A stretch of 64,000 bases of DNA from Epiperipatus broadwayi. Its lineage: Eukaryota > Onychophora > Udeonychophora > Euonychophora > Peripatidae. The notes under the pieces are model-generated. The model had not been told where the DNA came from, searched no databases, and saw only the letters and a list, made by a program, of their open reading frames with translations. This document shows, in pieces, positions 39,341 through 49,533 of this stretch. Location: positions 7,640,972-7,704,971 of the forward strand of contig JAQFVV010006199.1 of NCBI GenBank assembly GCA_028023455.1, given 5' to 3'. A program made the translations under genes and the position numbers. The stretch's first letter is position 1, and each line of letters starts with the position of its first letter.

Positions 39341-39545
39341 CTATTTAATAAAAATAAACCATAAGTAAATCTTTTTGGAAAAATGTTAAATTTTAATATA
39401 TAAATGACTTTTTATACAACTGATACATATCTGATAAGAAGTAAAATGACATTAACTTTTAGTGCAGACATTCTTAGACAGTAACTAATATTAAAAATAA
39501 ATTTCTATTAAAATCTAGGCAAAGGTAAAACAGCGTTAATTAAAC

Positions 39546-39635
39546 CTCTCCATCATCTCTCCACAGAAGGGCAGTAAAGATATTACTCATCAAGCTAACC
39601 AAGTCTTTTGGTAATTGTTTTATTTCTAAGAATGG
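39546..39635 (-). CDS. THOC1: THOC1 N-terminal exon (PFLEIKQLP...WRDDGE)
   Basis: A 90-nt frame (30 codons) encodes PFLEIKQLPKDLVSLMSNIF then TALLWRDDGE, corresponding to the KPLLSTF...LDQAFRGILEEE region of animal THOC1. The donor GTTTAA is weak but separates it by a 205-bp intron from 39274-39340 in matching phase 0. The acceptor TTGGTGTTTAG is chosen because an in-frame TAG immediately precedes it. Its phase does not fit the candidate first exon at 56229-56296 directly, so at least one exon is missing between them. Confidence 0.72.
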
Positions 39636-40173
39636 CTAAACACCAACTTATTGATCAAAAGAATTCCTTAAATATGTTTAAAAATCTTCAATTACTAAAA
39701 AAAAAAAAAAACCTCTATGTGCATTCGATTTTGAACCTGATTCATAGATGACAGGTTAATGTACAAATCACTACATAACAAGATCTTTCAATTTGTAACA
39801 CATTTTTATTTATTTATTTATAAGTCTTGATTAGCACATTGTATAAAATTTTGGAAAGAAGGTTCAAACTTTATGGCTTTAGAAATATAGCTATAATAAT
39901 CATGATAATGTTAGGCTAATTCTGGAAAAAATCAACTTTTGGAATTACACAATTCATCAATTTTACATTTGGTACTGTTTAATTAATCTATCTACTCTTA
40001 CAGAGAAGTTGCTATCCAAATAAATAAAGGAAAATACTTGTGAATTAATGTACTGATGCTACAATGGTCTAACTATAAATGATAGCAGAGACATAAAGTG
40101 ATATATTGTAATCTGCATAAAAAATTCTGAATTTATCATTCCATACTATCATGTATTTTGAAAAAATAACATT

Positions 40174-40351
40174 GCTCCAGAATATTATTTTTTAAAAAAA
40201 TGCTATCTATCACTTTTTGAGTTAAGTAGCATTTTGTCAAGAGATAAGGTTTAATATTATTCAATGATTTATCCCTAGAAAATAATTTTTCTCACGTCTA
40301 CTTAACTCAAAAATTGATACGTAGCATTTTTTTAAAATAATATTCTGCAAC
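40174..40351. repeat. Inverted repeat, MITE-like
   Basis: CCAGAATATTATTTTTTAAA (about 40177) and TTGAGTTAAGTAG (about 40217) are mirrored by CTACTTAACTCAA (about 40298) and TTTAAAATAATATTCTG (about 40331). The stem is about 55 bp with about 65 nt between arms. No coding capacity. Confidence 0.65.
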
Positions 40352-40740
40352 AGTTTCCTTCTTTAAAGTCATGCAAATTTTTTTCCACTCAAACTTATAT
40401 TCAACAGTTTTCCTATTTCATTCATCCTCTGTCATTCTAAAAGCAATGTATATCACAGTGATCTTTTATTCAATTATTAAATTTTATTTAAATTCTAATC
40501 ATTCTTATTCATTATTATTAACCTTGGAATTTTCATCATCCTCTGCAGAAATACCAATTTAAAAAAAAGAGATATTGTTTTCATTTAATCTTTCTCAAAT
40601 TCCAAGTTTCATAAGCAGATTTTATACTGCTGTTCTTGTTTATCTTTGCATTTACTATTTATCCTTTTTTTTTATTTATTTATGATAAATGCTACTATAA
40701 AAGAAGACATTCAAATCATTTTTATCTTGGATTGTCCCCA

Positions 40741-40781
40741 TCCTCAGACCGGTTTCGACCTATGGGTCTCTTCAGTGAGGA
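40741..40781 (-). ncRNA. Hammerhead ribozyme, type I, intact
   Basis: On minus: TCCTCA, CTGAAGA, helix II GACC-CATA-GGTC (perfect 4 bp, canonical G-C next to the core), GAAAC, ACCGGT (2-bp helix III or dimer palindrome), GTC (C complementary to 40747), TGAGGA. Helix I pairs TCCTCA with TGAGGA perfectly over 6 bp. All core positions are consensus, with A at the variable position 7. One of the two best ribozyme copies in the window. Confidence 0.9.
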
Positions 40782-41148
40782 GTCTGGACATTAGATTTAA
40801 AAAACCAACTCAAGCAAAGCATTTATCTAAAAGTTAATTGTTAGAAGAAGATCTGAAACTTTTAGACATCTACATGTCTTTAAAGTCAGCTCTCCAACTG
40901 AAAAAATCATATGGGCCTGAACTTAATTCAGATACTCCATATATTAGTAGGCTTAGCCAGCTAAATTAAATGGCTAAGCCTACTAATATATGGAGTATCT
41001 GAATTAAGTTCAGGCCCATATGATTTTTTCAGTTGGAGAGCTGACTTTAAAGACATGTAGATGTCTAAAAGTTTCAGATCTTCTTCTAACAATTAACTTT
41101 TAGATAAATGCTTTGCTTGAGTTGGTTTTTTAAATCTAATGTCCCGAC

Positions 41149-41189
41149 TCCTCACTGAAGAGACCCATAGGTCGAAACCGGTCTGAGGA
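41149..41189 (+). ncRNA. Hammerhead ribozyme, type I, intact
   Basis: Plus strand: TCCTCA (41149-41154), CTGAAGA (41155-41161), helix II GACC (41162-41165) and GGTC (41170-41173) with loop CATA, GAAA (41174-41177), C-CG-GT tiny helix III, cleavage expected after C41183, then TGAGGA (41184-41189). It is the mirror of 40741-40781. Fully consensus core. Confidence 0.9.
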
Positions 41190-41900
41190 TGGGGACAATC
41201 CAAGATAAAAATGATTTGAATGTCTTCTTTTATAGTAGCATTTATCATAAATAAAAAAAAAAAAGCTTGTTTAGAGCTATTAGCACGCTCTTAATTTTAC
41301 ATATTTGTAAGTGCAAGCTATATATAAGTCATGTGACATCTGACTTGTTATTATTACTATTATTTATCCTTTTGTAAGCTGCTTCCAATAAAAAAAAAAA
41401 AACTTTTTTTCCACATTCTTTATTTATCATATAAATATTTATGATTTGAAAAGATACTATATAGATCTATTAATTCAAATTTGTTTTACAAAGCAATAAA
41501 TTTTATACTGATGTGTTTTTGAATTTTATATCTCTACTAATGCCCATTGATTTTAGTCAGTGCTTTTAGATGAAGAATGTCACTAATGTAACTGTAGTTT
41601 TAATACAATTTTCTTAAGCTTTGTATTATATTTTTAATGATTGTTTATTATACTTTGCCTCATGGCTAATCTTCATTTGGCTCTGCACTATTATCTAAAA
41701 AAAATATCTTAGTATAAAACTAAATACTATAAGTTTAGACTTTAAACCATTAAAACATCATCTTTTCTTATGCTTACATAAGCTGTTAAAACAATAGCAA
41801 ATGTTTCCTCATAATAGTGCAGCCTAGTGCAAGCTCTAGTAATCAATAAATGCTAGAATGTTGTGAATTATAATCCCATCTAATGCATTCTCTCCCAACA

Positions 41901-41942
41901 TCCCCAGACTTGTTTCTAATTTATGACTTTCATCAATGAGGA
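41901..41942 (-). ncRNA. Decayed hammerhead (C3 to U)
   Basis: On minus: CCTCA, TTGATGA (consensus C3 is T), AAGTCATAAATTA, GAAAC, ACAAGT, GTC, TGGGG. Loss of C3 in the catalytic core should abolish cleavage. Helix I is still pairable. Confidence 0.6.
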
Positions 41943-42176
41943 ATCTTGTAACAGGGAGCAGTGCACCTAGATCTTTGGATCTAATGCAACACTCCATCAT
42001 TCACTTTTTATTTTTTGGTTAACTATAACATTATCAGACCAAACTGAAAACATAATAATGTTTGCAATCCAAATTAATTCACTTGTATTATCTTAAGAGA
42101 TCTGAATCCAGTTCAGTACTTATAGATTTTGGTCTTTGATTTTTTAATAAATCACAGTCATTGCTCCCAGATACAA

Positions 42177-42220
42177 AGCTCCTTAATGATGAAAGCCATT
42201 AGTTAAAAACTAATTTGGGA
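42177..42220 (+). ncRNA. Decayed hammerhead
   Basis: CCTTA then ATGATGA (C3 and adjacent changed), AAGCCATTAGTTA, AAAAC in place of GAAAC, then TAATTTGGG with the GTC site lost. A fossil copy of the ACUAGU family. Confidence 0.5.
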
Positions 42221-42501
42221 TGTTGGATGGGAAAGCAGTGGCTGGAAATGTAATGCACAATCTTCTAGAATCTACTAATATTAGAGTTTGCTCTAGGTGA
42301 TACTAATGTGTGAAAAAATTTTCTACTGTTTAACAGATTTGTGTAAGCATAAGAAAAGTGGTCATACGATGTTATAATGATTTATTACCAATTTATCTAT
42401 GGTCATTAAAAAAAATTTAGTTAACCAAAAAAATAATAAGTGGGTACTGGAGAGATGCATTATATCCAAAGATTCAAGTGTACTGCTCCTAGATCCAAGG
42501 C

Positions 42502-42545
42502 CTCTCACTGATGAAAGCTATAAGCTAAAAACTAGTCTGGGAATG
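42502..42545 (+). ncRNA. Hammerhead with G12 to A
   Basis: CTCTCA, CTGATGA, A-AGCT-ATA-AGCT-A helix II (good 4 bp), AAAAC where GAAAC is expected, ACTAGT, GTC, TGGGA. Everything except G12, the general-base residue, is in place, so it is probably inactive by one substitution. The plus ORF across it is a shadow. Confidence 0.6.
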
Positions 42546-42689
42546 TTGGATGAAAAAGCACTGGATAGGATTATAATGCACATTCTTCTAGCATCTATTG
42601 ATTACTAAAGTTTAATAAATTTGAGTATAAATGAGCTTTAGTGGATTTTATTAAGAGATTGTATATGAAAATAATTACTATACAAATCA

Positions 42690-44110
42690 ATTAGGAAATA
42701 TAGAATCAGTTAAAATTAAAAAGGGGGTGGAACTAAGACAATGATGCCCTACATGACCTATTTGGTTTTTGTTATATTCAAGAGAAATGATGAGAGCAAA
42801 AGAAAGACTACGAAGAAGGGTAGAGATACCATTAATAGGTGGCAAGGTAGTATAAACATTATTGGGTCTTTTATTTGCTGATATCTTCATGTGCACAGAA
42901 AGTGGAGAAGATATGGACGTTATGCTGAAGACATATGCAAGGGTGGGTAAAGAAATGGGGATTAAATTTAGAGAAGAAAAATCAAAAGTAATGATGATAA
43001 ATGCTAGGGAAAGAGAAGAGAAAGAATTTTTATTGGGGGATATAAAGTTAAATGTGATGAATAGATATAACTATTTGGGAATCGTTTTGAATAATCAGAG
43101 AAATTGCTTGGCAGAATGGGAGAAAAAATTGATAAATGAAGCAAAAAAAAAAAAGAAAGAGATTGATAAAGAAATTAATAGTGTTTTCATATAATAAATA
43201 TGATGTAGTAAGAATGGTACGGAAAGGAGTGACAGTAGCAGGGTTAACTTATGACAACAATGTGTGTCTTAGTTAAGAGGAATTAGATTATTTAGAAAAA
43301 GTACAAAGAGAACCAGGAAGACATGCATTAGATGCAGATGTGTGGTCGGCAAAGAAGGCAATTCAAAGAAAGCTGGGATGGTCAAGTTTTTATATGAGAA
43401 ATGAAATGAAAATGTTTGGTAGATTGCAACTTATGGATAATAAGAGAAAAGCCAAAATAGTATGTAATTGGGTTATGAATAAAGAATTGGCAAGGTGGGT
43501 GAGAAAAATAGTATGGTATGCAGAAGATTTGGATAAAGACATTATGTCAGTATACTTATACAAAATGTGGGATGATTGTGCTAGGAGAATTGTTGAGGGT
43601 TATAGTGGCAAAGAATGGAATAGAAAAATAGATGCATTAATAAAAAATAGGGAGTTGGAAAACTAGTATGGAGAGTTTAAATATATATAGAAGTAAACAA
43701 AATATTGGGTGCGAGTTAATTTATGATAATAGCAAGAAAAGTAATTTACTGTTTAAGGCTTGAACAGAATCATTAGCAACAAGGGAATATACATATAGAT
43801 GGAAAAATGTGGGTGATTTAGTCTGCAAGTTATGTAAGAAAGGCATAGAAAACATTAGGCATCTGTTAATTGAATGTAAATGCTGAAGTTGTAGGAGAAT
43901 AAATATAAACAAAGTGATTATACAGAAAGTGAGTTCTTGGTTTTTATGCTGGTATGGAAAAGATAAAGGGAATTTAGATATAAAGACCATAGAAAGGACA
44001 AAGATAATGTAGTGGAAAAGGGATGGAGCAGGATAGAAAAGAATATGAGAAAAACAGTGTGGAGAATGGAAAGTAAGGTGGCTAACAAGTCTCTCTGGGC
44101 ATAGTGGCTG
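42690..44110 (+). pseudogene. 5'-truncated non-LTR retrotransposon (reverse transcriptase remnant)
   Basis: Starts within the RT domain: KKGVELRQ*CPT*PIWFLLY (42712-42775) corresponds to the GVRQGCPLSPILF motif. LLFADIFMCTESGEDMDVML near 42865 is the FADD box with the second D changed to I, so the catalytic pair is broken. YNYLGIVLN follows (thumb boundary). The 3' part encodes VWSAKKAIQRKLGW (43340 on), then a CKLCKKGIENIRHLLIEC zinc finger (C-x2-C-x8-H-x4-C, about 43830-43883). Several frameshifts and stops occur, including one between 43194 and 43340. Clade not assigned. Confidence 0.8.
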
Positions 44111-45449
44111 AGAGATTCCTGACTCTGAGAAAGAAGCCACAGTGCATCACACTAATTTTAAGGCTTTCTCCATGGGTGGGTATTTTGTTTGAAAAAATTT
44201 TATTATCTCTGGAAGATTTTGATATTAGACATTCCTCTAGCAATAAAAATATTACCACAAATTTTGTGTTATTGCCAGAAATGCTAACTTCTTATCAGCT
44301 TCACTAATATAAAAAAATGTCGTCCTCCCAAATTATTGTATAATAATGATTTTAAGGCACAGGAAAGATATAGTTTTCGATTACAAGTTCAATATAGTTA
44401 TTATACTATAGATGAAAAATACTGCAAATTATTTTACACAATGCTAGTTTTAAAATCTGAGAATGTCCATTATTATTCATTTTGCCCAGGCAAATACATA
44501 AATAAGCAAGTCTTAAAAACTGTGCTATTTAAAATTATTTAGAATAAACTTAAGATGCAGAGGTAGTGCATCTATTTATCATGTTTCCAATTTGAGATTG
44601 AAATACAGGACAAATAATATTCTTTTAAAGAGGTTTAACAATTTTGTCTCTGAATAGCTGGCCCATAGATAACCTAACTAACAATTCAATAACAGTAGAT
44701 AAATGAGTAATTAGTTATTCCTAGTTAGATTAAACAAAAATAAAAAAACTGTTCAAACCTCCTACTCAATGGCAAGCCTTAATGAATAATGTCTTCTATG
44801 AAAGGTTATTGTAAAGGCTTTTGTCTATTTCAGTGGGCTAAATATTACAAAAAAAAATATTTTTAAAATTCATTTATATATTAAATAAATAAAAAATTTA
44901 TTTAAAAAGCACAGACACCCAAAAAATTATAAAACTAAAAAATGCAGAAAAATGAAGCAAAATAAATATAAAAAACAATTTAAAACCTTCCATAACATAT
45001 AACAAATCATTTCTTCATAATTTAATTATTGCTAGATCACTTAATAGAATTTGGGACAATGTTGTTCAGATAGAATTTTTTTTAATTTTCTGTTTAGAAA
45101 AACTGTCTTTGACTACAGTTACACTTATAAGTAATGTTAGTAGAATTCTTTGGATCACAACAGCAACTTTCAATTAAGGCGGGATAATATATATAAAAGG
45201 ATGAATTTAAAAATATTTAAAAATTTTTTATTACAAATTAAATATCTGGTTTCTGTAAATATGGCAAGAAAAAACTTTAAAAATGATATAAAGGAATATT
45301 AACTATGAATTGGCAAGATAAAGCTATATAAAAAAAGAAAAGTTTCTTAAATACAGTAAAAGATTTTAATATTGAAAAGAAAATAGTTTCAGCATTAAGA
45401 AAAAATGAAACTATTTCTAATTAGAATAATAATATTATGAAATGAAGGA
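44111..45449. other. Intronic/intergenic stretch without recognised gene
   Basis: AT-rich. The short plus frames at 44104-44307 and 44336-44542 have no family features; 44104 may overlap the 3' end of the non-LTR element. Confidence 0.4.
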
Positions 45450-46790
45450 AGAATTACAGAAACAAAAGTAATCTCTCTTTTTAATTGCTAAGCATTTTAA
45501 ATGAAGTGCTGAGACATGCAGTTAAATCCAGGAAGATAAAAATTCAAGGAAATGATGAAATTATTATGGTTATTTCTAAAAAAAAGCAGATAAAAACAGA
45601 AAAATTGATTACAAAACTATAATAAAGATCTAAATTATAAATATGAGTCAAATAATTGAAAAATACAGTAATGATACTGATATTAAAAAAATGATAAAGA
45701 AAAAATCAAAAATTTAAGACCTATCTGTCTTCTATGAGTTCTATTTATGATTTTTATCAATCAAAAGATTTAAACGAATTAAAAATATAAGCTGGATTTA
45801 TAAGTAATTTTAGCATTGTGGATCTTATCCACAATAAAGTAATCTATATAGAGAGACACAATAAATATGAGTTACCATAAAGATTTGGATTTGTAGATTA
45901 TGAAATAGCACTTTCATAATAATTAAATTTTGGAAGATCAATACTTAATATGATGTTGTTATATTTTGAAGAATATATATCAAAATGCAACAGCAATGAT
46001 TAAATTACATGAAGACATTAAGATTAATAGTGATAAGAGAATAAGAGAGAGTGATTCCACACCTCCAAAACTTTTTAATTCAATTTTCAAGAAGTATTTT
46101 GTAGATTAAGATGGAAAGCCTAAAGGAATGAAAATATATGAATGTTATTAAAGTCATCTAAATTTTGTAAATGATGTGGTTGTTTAGTGGATATAATGTT
46201 TGAGACATTCAAAAAATGTTAAAAGAATTATCAGATCAAAATAAAAAAAACAGGATTAAAAATATGCTAAAAAGATTAAAGTAATGTTAAATAAATTTTT
46301 TCAAAAGAAAAAAATAAAGACCGATAATGAAGAATCAGAATAAGTAAACAACTATATATACTTTGTTCAGATTTTTAATACAGATAGACATAAGAGATGA
46401 AATTTGATGGAGTAATTTTTGATAGAAATAAGTTAAAAGAAATATGTCTGAGTATTTAAAAAGAAAAGTTTTTAATAGATGTCTCTTCCAGTTCTCACAT
46501 ATGAAAAAGAGTCTAGGATACTTAATAGAAAAGCAATCAGAAACCTCATGTCACTCAACAAATATGGATATACATTAGAAATAACAAAAATAGATTAAAA
46601 ATAAAATATGTAGATGAAAAAACAAACAAGATATCAATGATATCACTAAAATAATTCAGAGAATGAAATAGAATTGAGGCGGACAAAATGCTAGAAGAGA
46701 TGATAATAGATGGATGGCTGAATCTTAAACTGGATTTTCCAAAGATTGTAAAAAATCTTGAAAAAGACTACATGTGAAATAAATAGATAA
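45450..46790 (+). pseudogene. Decayed RTE-like non-LTR reverse transcriptase
   Basis: Riddled with stops, but the landmark order of an RTE-type endonuclease/RT is legible on plus: RPICLL*VLFMIF (about 45718-45756), IYQNATAMIKLHEDIK (about 45970-46020), RIRESDSTPPKLFNSIF (about 46035-46095; GVRQGDTISPKLF in live elements), NFVNDVVV (about 46157-46180; FADDIVL, catalytic D lost) and ARRDDNRWM near the C-terminus (about 46690-46716). Older than the non-LTR copy at 42.7 kb judging by stop density. No poly(A) or target duplication was delimited. Confidence 0.75.
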
Positions 46791-47147
46791 AAATAAAAAA
46801 GTTTGCTGGTATGATGAAGAGACTTTCATCATAATCTTATATTCTACAGAATCACTCATAATTGATTAATTATTAAGTTTTCTCTCTAGCATTTTATTTT
46901 TCTTGACATTAAGTTAATTTTAAAAAATCAATTTATCTTCACAAATCTATCTGTAAATAACCTGAAAACACTAATTGTAATTAAAATATTTTAAATATAG
47001 CAAATATATTTTTAATTTAAAACATTTAAATATTGAAGAAATTATTTTCCCTTTGAAATTTACTTCATTTGCAATGGTACTTTATCATTGGTTGAAGGAT
47101 AAAACTTCTAGATACTTACTGATAAAAAAATTTCAGAAAAATAGAAC

Positions 47148-47945
47148 ATGAAGCATAAACTTTCTTTTTTTAAAAAAAAAACTAAAAAAAAAAACACAAA
47201 AACTGACTATGGAACAGAGCAAAAAGTTTGTTCAGAAACTAGCGATTTGGAAAAAGAAAAGACCTATATAGAACAAACTCTTACGAAAAATGGTTATCCA
47301 TCAGCTGTTATTAAGAATATGTTAAATAGACAAAAAAAAAAAAAAAAACTAGCAAGAGAAAAAAAATTATTGGTATTGTAGTGTATCCATAGATTCCAAA
47401 AATAGCAGACAAATTAAGGAAAATCTGCAATCAGCATGACATCAGAACAGCTTTCCAGAACCATACCACATTACAAAGAATTCTAACATCTACAAAGCCT
47501 AAATTTGAAATGCTGAAAAGAAAAAAACTACATTTATGAAATACCATGTGAATGTAGAAGAACATATATTAGTGAGACCAGTTCTCCCATTGAAAAGTGC
47601 TTGCAAAAACACAACCTGATGATCAGAAAAGAAAAAATAGACGTGTCTAAGGTAGTAGACCATGTATGTGCCAATGAACATATATTCAATTGGGAAAATA
47701 CAAAAATATTGGACAGAGAAGAAAAGGTACAAAGAAGAAAATTTAAAGAAGCTGCTCACATGACAATGGCAAAAAATCCTATAAGTCAACCTAGTGTGAC
47801 TATACATAATGTATGGAAACCACTAATCAACTTTGCTTTTAGGAAAAAATGGAGAAATCAGGAGAACATCATAGATAAGTATATGAGATTTCTACTAACT
47901 ATTGACTTTGGTAGGGTGGTTCAGTTGGTTAGAGAGTTACCTTAA
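47148..47945 (+). pseudogene. Penelope-like element, GIY-YIG endonuclease end
   Basis: Broken frames spell the C-terminal half of a Penelope-like protein. DLEKEKTYIEQTLTKNGYPS (47251-47310) matches the conserved L..E...I...L..NGYP motif between RT and endonuclease. IADKLRKICNQHDIRTAF (about 47403-47456) precedes it in the usual order. IYEIPCECRRTYISET (about 47533-47580) is the GIY-YIG core (consensus YxIPC...YIGET), here IYE and YIS. VVDHVCANEHIFNWENTKIL and DREEKVQRRKFKEA complete the domain. At least three frameshifts or stops; no intact RT seen upstream. Enzyme lost. Confidence 0.85.
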
Positions 47946-47993
47946 AATTCAATACTCAAGAATTTAAGGGTTCAGGTTTAAATCCCATGCTAA
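47909..47993 (+). repeat. tRNA-like segment fused to the Penelope 3' end
   Basis: GGGTGGTTCAGTTGGTTAGAG is a good tRNA D-arm/A box and GGTTTAAATCCC (47975-47986) a B box, about 50 nt apart. It overlaps the last codons of the Penelope-like frame and is followed within 30 nt by the hammerhead-like motif. No clean anticodon arm or acceptor stem, so it is not a functional tRNA; a tRNA-derived SINE or captured pol III promoter is more likely. Confidence 0.55.
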
Positions 47994-48013
47994 TATTGAC
48001 ACTGGTTAGGCTA

Positions 48014-48065
48014 GAAACACCTGAAGAAGAGGGGAGAATAATACATCTCAAAATGTTGTGCATAC
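48014..48065 (+). ncRNA. Degenerate hammerhead at the 3' side of the Penelope-like ORF
   Basis: CACCTGAAGA (core CTGAAGA 48021-48027), a long helix II candidate closing GAG with CTC (48047-48049), then AAAAT in place of GAAAC and GTTGTG. Helix I pairing CAC with GTG is plausible. One core change (G12) makes it inactive. Its place right after a GIY-YIG ORF agrees with reports of hammerheads in Penelope-like elements. Confidence 0.5.
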
Positions 48066-49083
48066 ACTAACCTGTTTGATGTATTTGGAATATTTATATA
48101 AAGTTAAATTTTTCTAAAGACATTCAATATTCATATTAGATGATGGAAATAGTCCAATATAAAAATACAAAAAAAACCTCTTATGATTAGGTGCAGTATG
48201 ATCATACTCCTTTACAGCTTGTATAAGAATAGGAAATGTTGGTCATGTGATGTTTGTGAGAATAAGTTACCAGGGAATTCCTGGTTTACTCCAGTTTTTC
48301 TGTTCTTTAAAAAAAAAGCAAATAGCCAGTTAATTTCTTTCACAAATCTATTTATAGATATTCTGAAAGTAATTATTTACTTACATTATAATATAGAAAT
48401 TATATTTTTTATTTAAAACACTTAAATATGAAAGGTTTACCATTTAAAGTTTTTTTTATTTGCAATTGTTTCCAACAAGACAATATTTTTTTTCTTCTGT
48501 ATTGCACAGACCCAATTAAATTGGTTTAAAACTGTTACATTTTTAATGTTAATTTTTAACAACATTCAAAAATTTCATTCACATTATTATTGACAAATTT
48601 CAGCATATTGCTACTATCTGAGAAATAAGTTACTTCATGGCTAAGATAAAAAAATAGACCCCCTATATTCTTTGATTTACATTTTCTTAACATTGTCATT
48701 ATTAAAAAAATTATTCAGAAAAATTTTAAAGGTTAACTATTTTTGAGTGGAGATGAATATTTTTTATGTCTCCAATTTTTTACTTTTATTTTTTTCATTT
48801 ATATATTTTTCTAATACTAAATTTAATACAAATTATTTTTTAAAACATATTTTTATTTGATACTTATTTCATATTCTTGCCTGAGTTGTCTCTCTGCCTC
48901 ATTTACTGGACTAGCAGCAGTGTAAATGCTACATAATAAGATTTCAAGAATAATTTGTGTGTGTGTGCACTTACATATAAATATAATATAAAGAGCATTT
49001 CAATAGATCAAACAAGCTTTTTTTTTTATGATAAACGCTACAAGAGAAAGCATTCAAATCATCTTTATCTAGGATTGTCCCCA

Positions 49084-49124
49084 TCCCCAGACCGGTTTCG
49101 AGCTATGGCTCTCTTCAGTGAGAA
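49084..49124 (-). ncRNA. Hammerhead ribozyme, type I, intact
   Basis: On minus: TTCTCA, CTGAAGA, helix II GAGC-CATA-GCTC (perfect), GAAAC, ACCGGT, GTC, TGGGGA. Helix I pairs over 6 bp with two wobbles. Compared with 40741-40781, helix II has compensated changes (GACC/GGTC to GAGC/GCTC), evidence that the RNA structure has been maintained. Confidence 0.87.
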
Positions 49125-49492
49125 GCTAGGACACCAGATTCAAAAAACTAACTCAAGGTAAGCATTTATCTAAAAGTTAACTCTTAAGAAGAAGATCTGA
49201 AATTTTTAGACATCTACAAGTCTTTAAATTCAGCTCTCAAATTGAAATAATCATATGGGTCTGAACTTAATTCAAATATCCCATATATTAATGGGCATTG
49301 TAATTTAATTTAGCCAAAGCCCCAACAGCAAAATAATAGTAATAAAATCATGTTGCATGTCACATGACCTATATAGCTTGCATGTATCAATATGTAATAT
49401 AAAGAGCATTTCAATAGCTCAAACACGCTTTTTTTTTAATGATAAATGCTATGAAAGAAAGCATTCAAATCATCTATCTAGGATTGTCACTA

Positions 49493-49533
49493 TTCCCAGA
49501 CTGGTTTCAAGCTATGGCTCTCTTCAGTGAGGA
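49493..49533 (-). ncRNA. Hammerhead ribozyme, type I, mostly intact
   Basis: On minus: TCCTCA, CTGAAGA, helix II GAGC-CATA-GCTT (closing G-U), GAAAC, ACCAGT (C-A in the loop), GTC, TGGGAA. Core consensus is kept; helix I has one mismatch. Confidence 0.75.

Larger units (their letters stand above)
40664..41266. repeat. Near-perfect head-to-head inverted dimer of hammerhead repeat (subfamily B)
   Basis: Arms 40664-40959 and 40971-41266 are almost identical inverted copies (about 295 bp each) around the 11-nt centre GCTAAATTAAA. The two 41-nt ribozymes sit at exactly mirrored positions (40741-40781 minus, 41149-41189 plus). The arms contain the shared block GATCTGAAACTTTTAGACAT and CATATGGGCCTGAACTTAAT, homologous to the 49-kb tandem copies and to the 62-64 kb monomer. 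Near-identity of the arms suggests a recent event. The 63-codon frame at 40646-40837 is a shadow of the repeat. Confidence 0.93.
41815..42625. repeat. Cluster of three copies of the ACUAGU-type hammerhead repeat
   Basis: One minus-oriented copy (about 41815-42000) faces two plus-oriented copies (about 42110-42300 and 42425-42625); the last two are about 323 bp apart, giving a tandem monomer length. Shared blocks include ATCCAAAGATC, ACTGCTCC, the ribozyme, GATGTTGGATG, and ATAATGCAC...TCTAGCATCT. A fourth copy is at 2.3-2.5 kb. Ribozyme cores are decayed here. Confidence 0.75.
46928..48475 (+). mobile_element. Penelope-like element remnant between diverged direct repeats
   Basis: The C-terminal part of a Penelope-like ORF (47148-47945) is bracketed by diverged direct repeats at about 46928-47080 and 48325-48475 (shared CACAAATCTAT, TTTAAAACA.TTAAATAT, TTTGCAAT). 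These could be the pseudo-LTRs typical of Penelope-like elements, or an older repeat into which the element went. A degenerate hammerhead lies just after the ORF (48014-48065), as described for these elements. Confidence 0.6.

Noticed and set aside
40646-40837. 63-codon ORF across the inverted dimer
   Set aside because: It reads through a hammerhead and conserved RNA modules on the antisense strand; shadow of the non-coding repeat.
43721-44140. 139-codon minus ORF
   Set aside because: Antisense shadow of the non-LTR element's C-terminal zinc-finger region, which reads properly on plus.
47499-47807. 102-codon minus ORF
   Set aside because: Antisense to the GIY-YIG domain; low-complexity Phe/Tyr/Ser composition.
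48955-49161. 68-codon plus ORF
   Set aside because: Antisense to the ribozyme in the 49-kb tandem copy; frame not kept in the second copy.
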